Assembly (NCBI GenBank): GCA_028687435.1 | Contig: JAQUAF010000003.1 | Location: forward strand, 1 to 64,000 | DNA from: Verrucomicrobiia bacterium | GTDB lineage: Bacteria > Verrucomicrobiota > Verrucomicrobiia > JABWAM01 | Direction: 5' to 3' | Length of the DNA: 64,000 nt | Shown here: positions 62,105 through 64,000 of the stretch, piece after piece | How positions within the stretch are numbered: the stretch's first letter is position 1 | How the letters are laid out: each line of letters opens with the position of its first letter | Notes under the pieces: model-generated | What the model saw: only the letters and a program-made list of their open reading frames with translations | The model's database searches: none | Told to the model about the DNA's origin: nothing | Translations under genes and position numbers: made by a program

Positions 62105-62351
62105 GTATCTTGAGGGTTTGGCTGAGGTTTTTCACGGCTTCCAGCCGGGTTTCGACGTTTTTTTGCGCGGCAATGACTTCATCAAGGCGCCGGGCCAGTT
62201 CCTCCTGAGTCATGGCATCCTCTTTTGAGGGGGATTGGCTTTTTTTGTCATCCTCGGCAAACACGCGTTGATGCAAGACGGGGACGGCAGCGGCCAGCAG
62301 GAAACCAAGGGCGATCCCGAGCATCAGGGAGGGGAAATCGGTTTTTTTCAT
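62091..62351 (-). CDS. Small membrane-anchored coiled-coil protein
   Basis: This 86-residue protein has one N-terminal hydrophobic helix (FPSLMLGIALGFLLAAAVPVL), a charged spacer rich in Asp, Lys and Ser, and a heptad-like helical tail (LARRLDEVIAAQKNVETRLEAVKNLSQTL). Family unknown. It lies 6 nt downstream of a second protein of the same build, so the two probably interact. It runs away from ahcY. Confidence 0.6.
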   Translation of the reverse strand: MKKTDFPSLMLGIALGFLLAAAVPVLHQRVFAEDDKKSQSPSKEDAMTQEELARRLDEVIAAQKNVETRLEAVKNLSQTLKILTGK

Positions 62352-62357
62352 ATGGAA

Positions 62358-62585
62358 TCACTTTTTGCCGCCCGACATGGAACGAATGCGGGCGAAGTTG
62401 AGGTTTTCTTCGACAGTCTTGAGGTTTTCCTCCATTTTTTTGAGGCTGTCGTGGACCTGCGCCCATTTGGGGGCGCTGGGGTCCGGTTGCTTTTCTTTTT
62501 CCTCGGATTGCGACCAAACGACGCGAAAGGCGAGAACGTCGGCGGCCAGAATTCCGGCCAATATCCATTTTTGACTGCGGTTCAT
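62358..62585 (-). CDS. Small membrane-anchored coiled-coil protein, partner of the preceding gene
   Basis: This 75-residue protein has an N-terminal hydrophobic segment (WILAGILAADVLAFRVVW), a Pro-rich charged linker, and a short coiled-coil (VHDSLKKMEENLKTVEENLNFARI). It starts with ATG at 62585 and is divergent from ahcY. No family is recognised. The pairing with the 86-residue protein suggests a small heteromeric membrane complex. Confidence 0.55.
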   Translation of the reverse strand: MNRSQKWILAGILAADVLAFRVVWSQSEEKEKQPDPSAPKWAQVHDSLKKMEENLKTVEENLNFARIRSMSGGKK

Positions 62586-62605
62586 TGATTGCCTCCAATG
62601 CTGAA

Positions 62606-62631
62606 GACAGGCGGTTGAATTCTTGCCTGTC
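62606..62631. promoter_or_regulatory. Hairpin in the ahcY upstream region
   Basis: gacaggc (62606-62612) pairs with gcctgtc (62625-62631) over a 12-nt loop, between the small membrane-protein gene and ahcY. It lacks a U-tract, and I do not see the features of an SAH riboswitch. Confidence 0.35.
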
Positions 62632-62700
62632 CGGTTGCTTTCATGTAATAGTAGCGCCTTCGTTCCGAAAGAACAATACCAACCCTAAAAAGAAATTTTT

Positions 62701-64000
62701 ATGCCAATAGCCGCTGCCAAAAAGGACCGCCTTGCCAGGAAAAAAAAGACTGCCTGTAAAAATGCCGGAGACTATAAGGTCAAGGATATTTCCCTGGCTG
62801 AATGGGGACGCAAGGAAATCACCATTGCCGAGTCCGAAATGCCGGGATTGATGGCGTTGAGGAAGGAATTCGGGACAAAAAAGCCGCTGGCAGGCGCCCG
62901 CATTGCCGGGTGTTTGCATATGACAGTGCAGACTGCGGTGTTGATTGAAACGCTCAAGACGCTGGGCGCCGAGGTGCGGTGGAGTTCCTGTAATATTTTT
63001 TCCACCCAGGATCATGCCGCGGCGGCGGTCGCGGCGGCGGGCATTCCGGTTTTTGCGTGGAAAGGGGAGACGCTTGAGGAATATGACTGGTGCATCGAGC
63101 AGACCCTGTTCTGGCCGGATGGCAAGCCGCTGAACATGATTTTGGATGATGGAGGCGACCTGACCGCCATTGTTCACAACAAATACACCAAGTTTCTGGC
63201 TGGAATTCATGGCATCAGCGAGGAAACAACCACGGGTGTGCACCGGCTTTACCAGATGCAACAAAGCGGCGCGCTCAAGACGCCCGCGTTTAATGTCAAC
63301 GATTCCTGCACCAAATCCAAGTTCGACAACCTGTACGGTTGCCGCGAGTCATTGCTCGACGGCGTCAAACGCGCCACCAGCGTGATGGTGGCGGGCAAGG
63401 TGGCCGTGGTCTGCGGTTATGGCGATGTGGGCAAAGGTTGCGCCCAGTCGTTGCGCGGGCAGGGCGCCCGGGTTTTGATCACGGAGATTGATCCCATCAT
63501 TGCCTTGCAGGCATCCATGGAAGGATATGAGGTCGTGACAATGGACGAAGCGGCTTCCGTCGGAGATCTTTTTGTCACCGCAACCGGATGCCGGGATATC
63601 ATCGTCCGCCGGCACATGGATGCCATGAAAAACCAGGCCATCGTGTGCAATATCGGGCATTTCGATTTGGAAATCGATGTGGCGAGCGTTTTCAACGATC
63701 CGAAGCTGAAACGCCACAATATCAAGCCGCAGGTGGATCAGATTGAATGGCCGAACGGCAAACGCGTGACCATTCTGGCGGAAGGACGCTTGGTTAATCT
63801 GGGGTGCGCCACGGGGCATCCCAGTTTTGTGATGAGCGCCTCGTTTACCAACCAAGTGCTGGCCCAGATGGAACTGTGGAAAAATCGCGACACTGGCAAG
63901 TACAAACATCAGGTTTACATCCTGCCCAAGGTTTTGGATGAAAAAGTGGCCCGTCTGCATTTGCGAAAACTGGGGGTCAAACTGACCCGGCTGACCAAGG
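62701..64000 (+). CDS. ahcY: S-adenosylhomocysteine hydrolase, 3'-truncated by window edge
   Basis: AhcY splits S-adenosylhomocysteine to adenosine and homocysteine. Visible family blocks are [70 protein letters not shown] and the NAD site [29 protein letters not shown] and [14 protein letters not shown] follow. The Lys- and Ala-rich start (residues 1-20) looks like a short extension. The frame runs to the edge at about 433 codons, so roughly 25-30 residues of the C-terminal KYRY tail are outside. Confidence 0.95.
   Translation, partial: MPIAAAKKDRLARKKKTACKNAGDYKVKDISLAEWGRKEITIAESEMPGLMALRKEFGTKKPLAGARIAGCLHMTVQTAVLIETLKTLGAEVRWSSCNIFSTQDHAAAAVAAAGIPVFAWKGETLEEYDWCIEQTLFWPDGKPLNMILDDGGDLTAIVHNKYTKFLAGIHGISEETTTGVHRLYQMQQSGALKTPAFNVNDSCTKSKFDNLYGCRESLLDGVKRATSVMVAGKVAVVCGYGDVGKGCAQSLRGQGARVLITEIDPIIALQASMEGYEVVTMDEAASVGDLFVTATGCRDIIVRRHMDAMKNQAIVCNIGHFDLEIDVASVFNDPKLKRHNIKPQVDQIEWPNGKRVTILAEGRLVNLGCATGHPSFVMSASFTNQVLAQMELWKNRDTGKYKHQVYILPKVLDEKVARLHLRKLGVKLTRLTK

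Noticed and set aside
62586-62700. SAH riboswitch before ahcY
   Set aside because: Only a simple 7-bp hairpin is seen; the expected conserved core and pseudoknot of SAH riboswitches could not be found.

Overview
The window looks like chromosomal DNA from an anaerobic, glycan-degrading bacterium of the PVC superphylum. Lentisphaerota, Kiritimatiellota or a relative is my best guess. The grounds are: secreted DUF4091 proteins and glycosidases run by AraC regulators, a pseudopilin of the H-X9-DG type, an exosortase-associated TIGR04073 protein, a leucine/valine-type LutABC lactate oxidation set, and many small dispersed intergenic repeats. The assignment is inference; there is no rRNA here to confirm it.

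Layout. 1-6.35 kb: a three-subunit chelatase (CobN/BchH, ChlI, ChlD) interrupted by a four-helix-bundle (23S intervening-sequence type) gene that sits between two copies of a dispersed repeat. 6.4-12.9 kb: an accessory island with a translationally coupled pair of unrecognised proteins (391 and 489 aa), a VapBC-like toxin-antitoxin pair, a RhuM-family gene bracketed by near-identical direct repeats, and gene remnants (CcbP-like calcium-binding protein, pseudopilin C-terminus). 12.9-14.7 kb: queD-queC-queF for queuosine. 14.8-18.7 kb: an arsR-led operon with a DUF318/ArsP permease, two thioredoxin-like proteins, a DGC-domain protein and a CcdA-type electron carrier. 18.7-26.9 kb: a secreted protein made of four internal repeats, a TusA-like protein, a NamZ/DUF1343 protein, PlsC, UbiX, and two response regulators (REC-HDOD, and REC with a damaged HD-GYP). 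27-32.3 kb: GH29 fucosidase with a divergent AraC regulator, then lutABC. 32.4-40.7 kb: panD-thrB, a carotenoid-desaturase-like flavoprotein, a methyltransferase and TIM-barrel pair, tRNA-His, TIGR04073, a LolC-type permease and a sigma-54 activator.

40.8-59.3 kb is a catabolic locus. A divergent AraC regulator faces a pseudopilin followed by two paralogous secreted DUF4091 proteins, two PHP-type proteins, a metallophosphoesterase, a GH20 enzyme and a sugar-isomerase-type TIM barrel, mostly with ATGA stop/start overlaps. A phosphofructokinase follows, then a second divergent AraC/GH38 alpha-mannosidase pair. The gene set suggests uptake and breakdown of an N-glycan or mucin-like glycan (fucose, hexosamine, mannose), but the substrate is not shown by the sequence. 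59.5-64 kb: ilvC, a thioredoxin/c-type-heme fusion, a MazG-like protein, two small coiled-coil membrane proteins and a right-truncated ahcY.

Most likely places for something undescribed: the coupled 391/489-aa pair next to toxin-antitoxin and RhuM genes; the four-repeat secreted protein; the pseudopilin-led glycan operon; and several families of small inverted-repeat elements placed exactly between genes. Functional calls rest on family resemblance recognised by eye; no database search was run.
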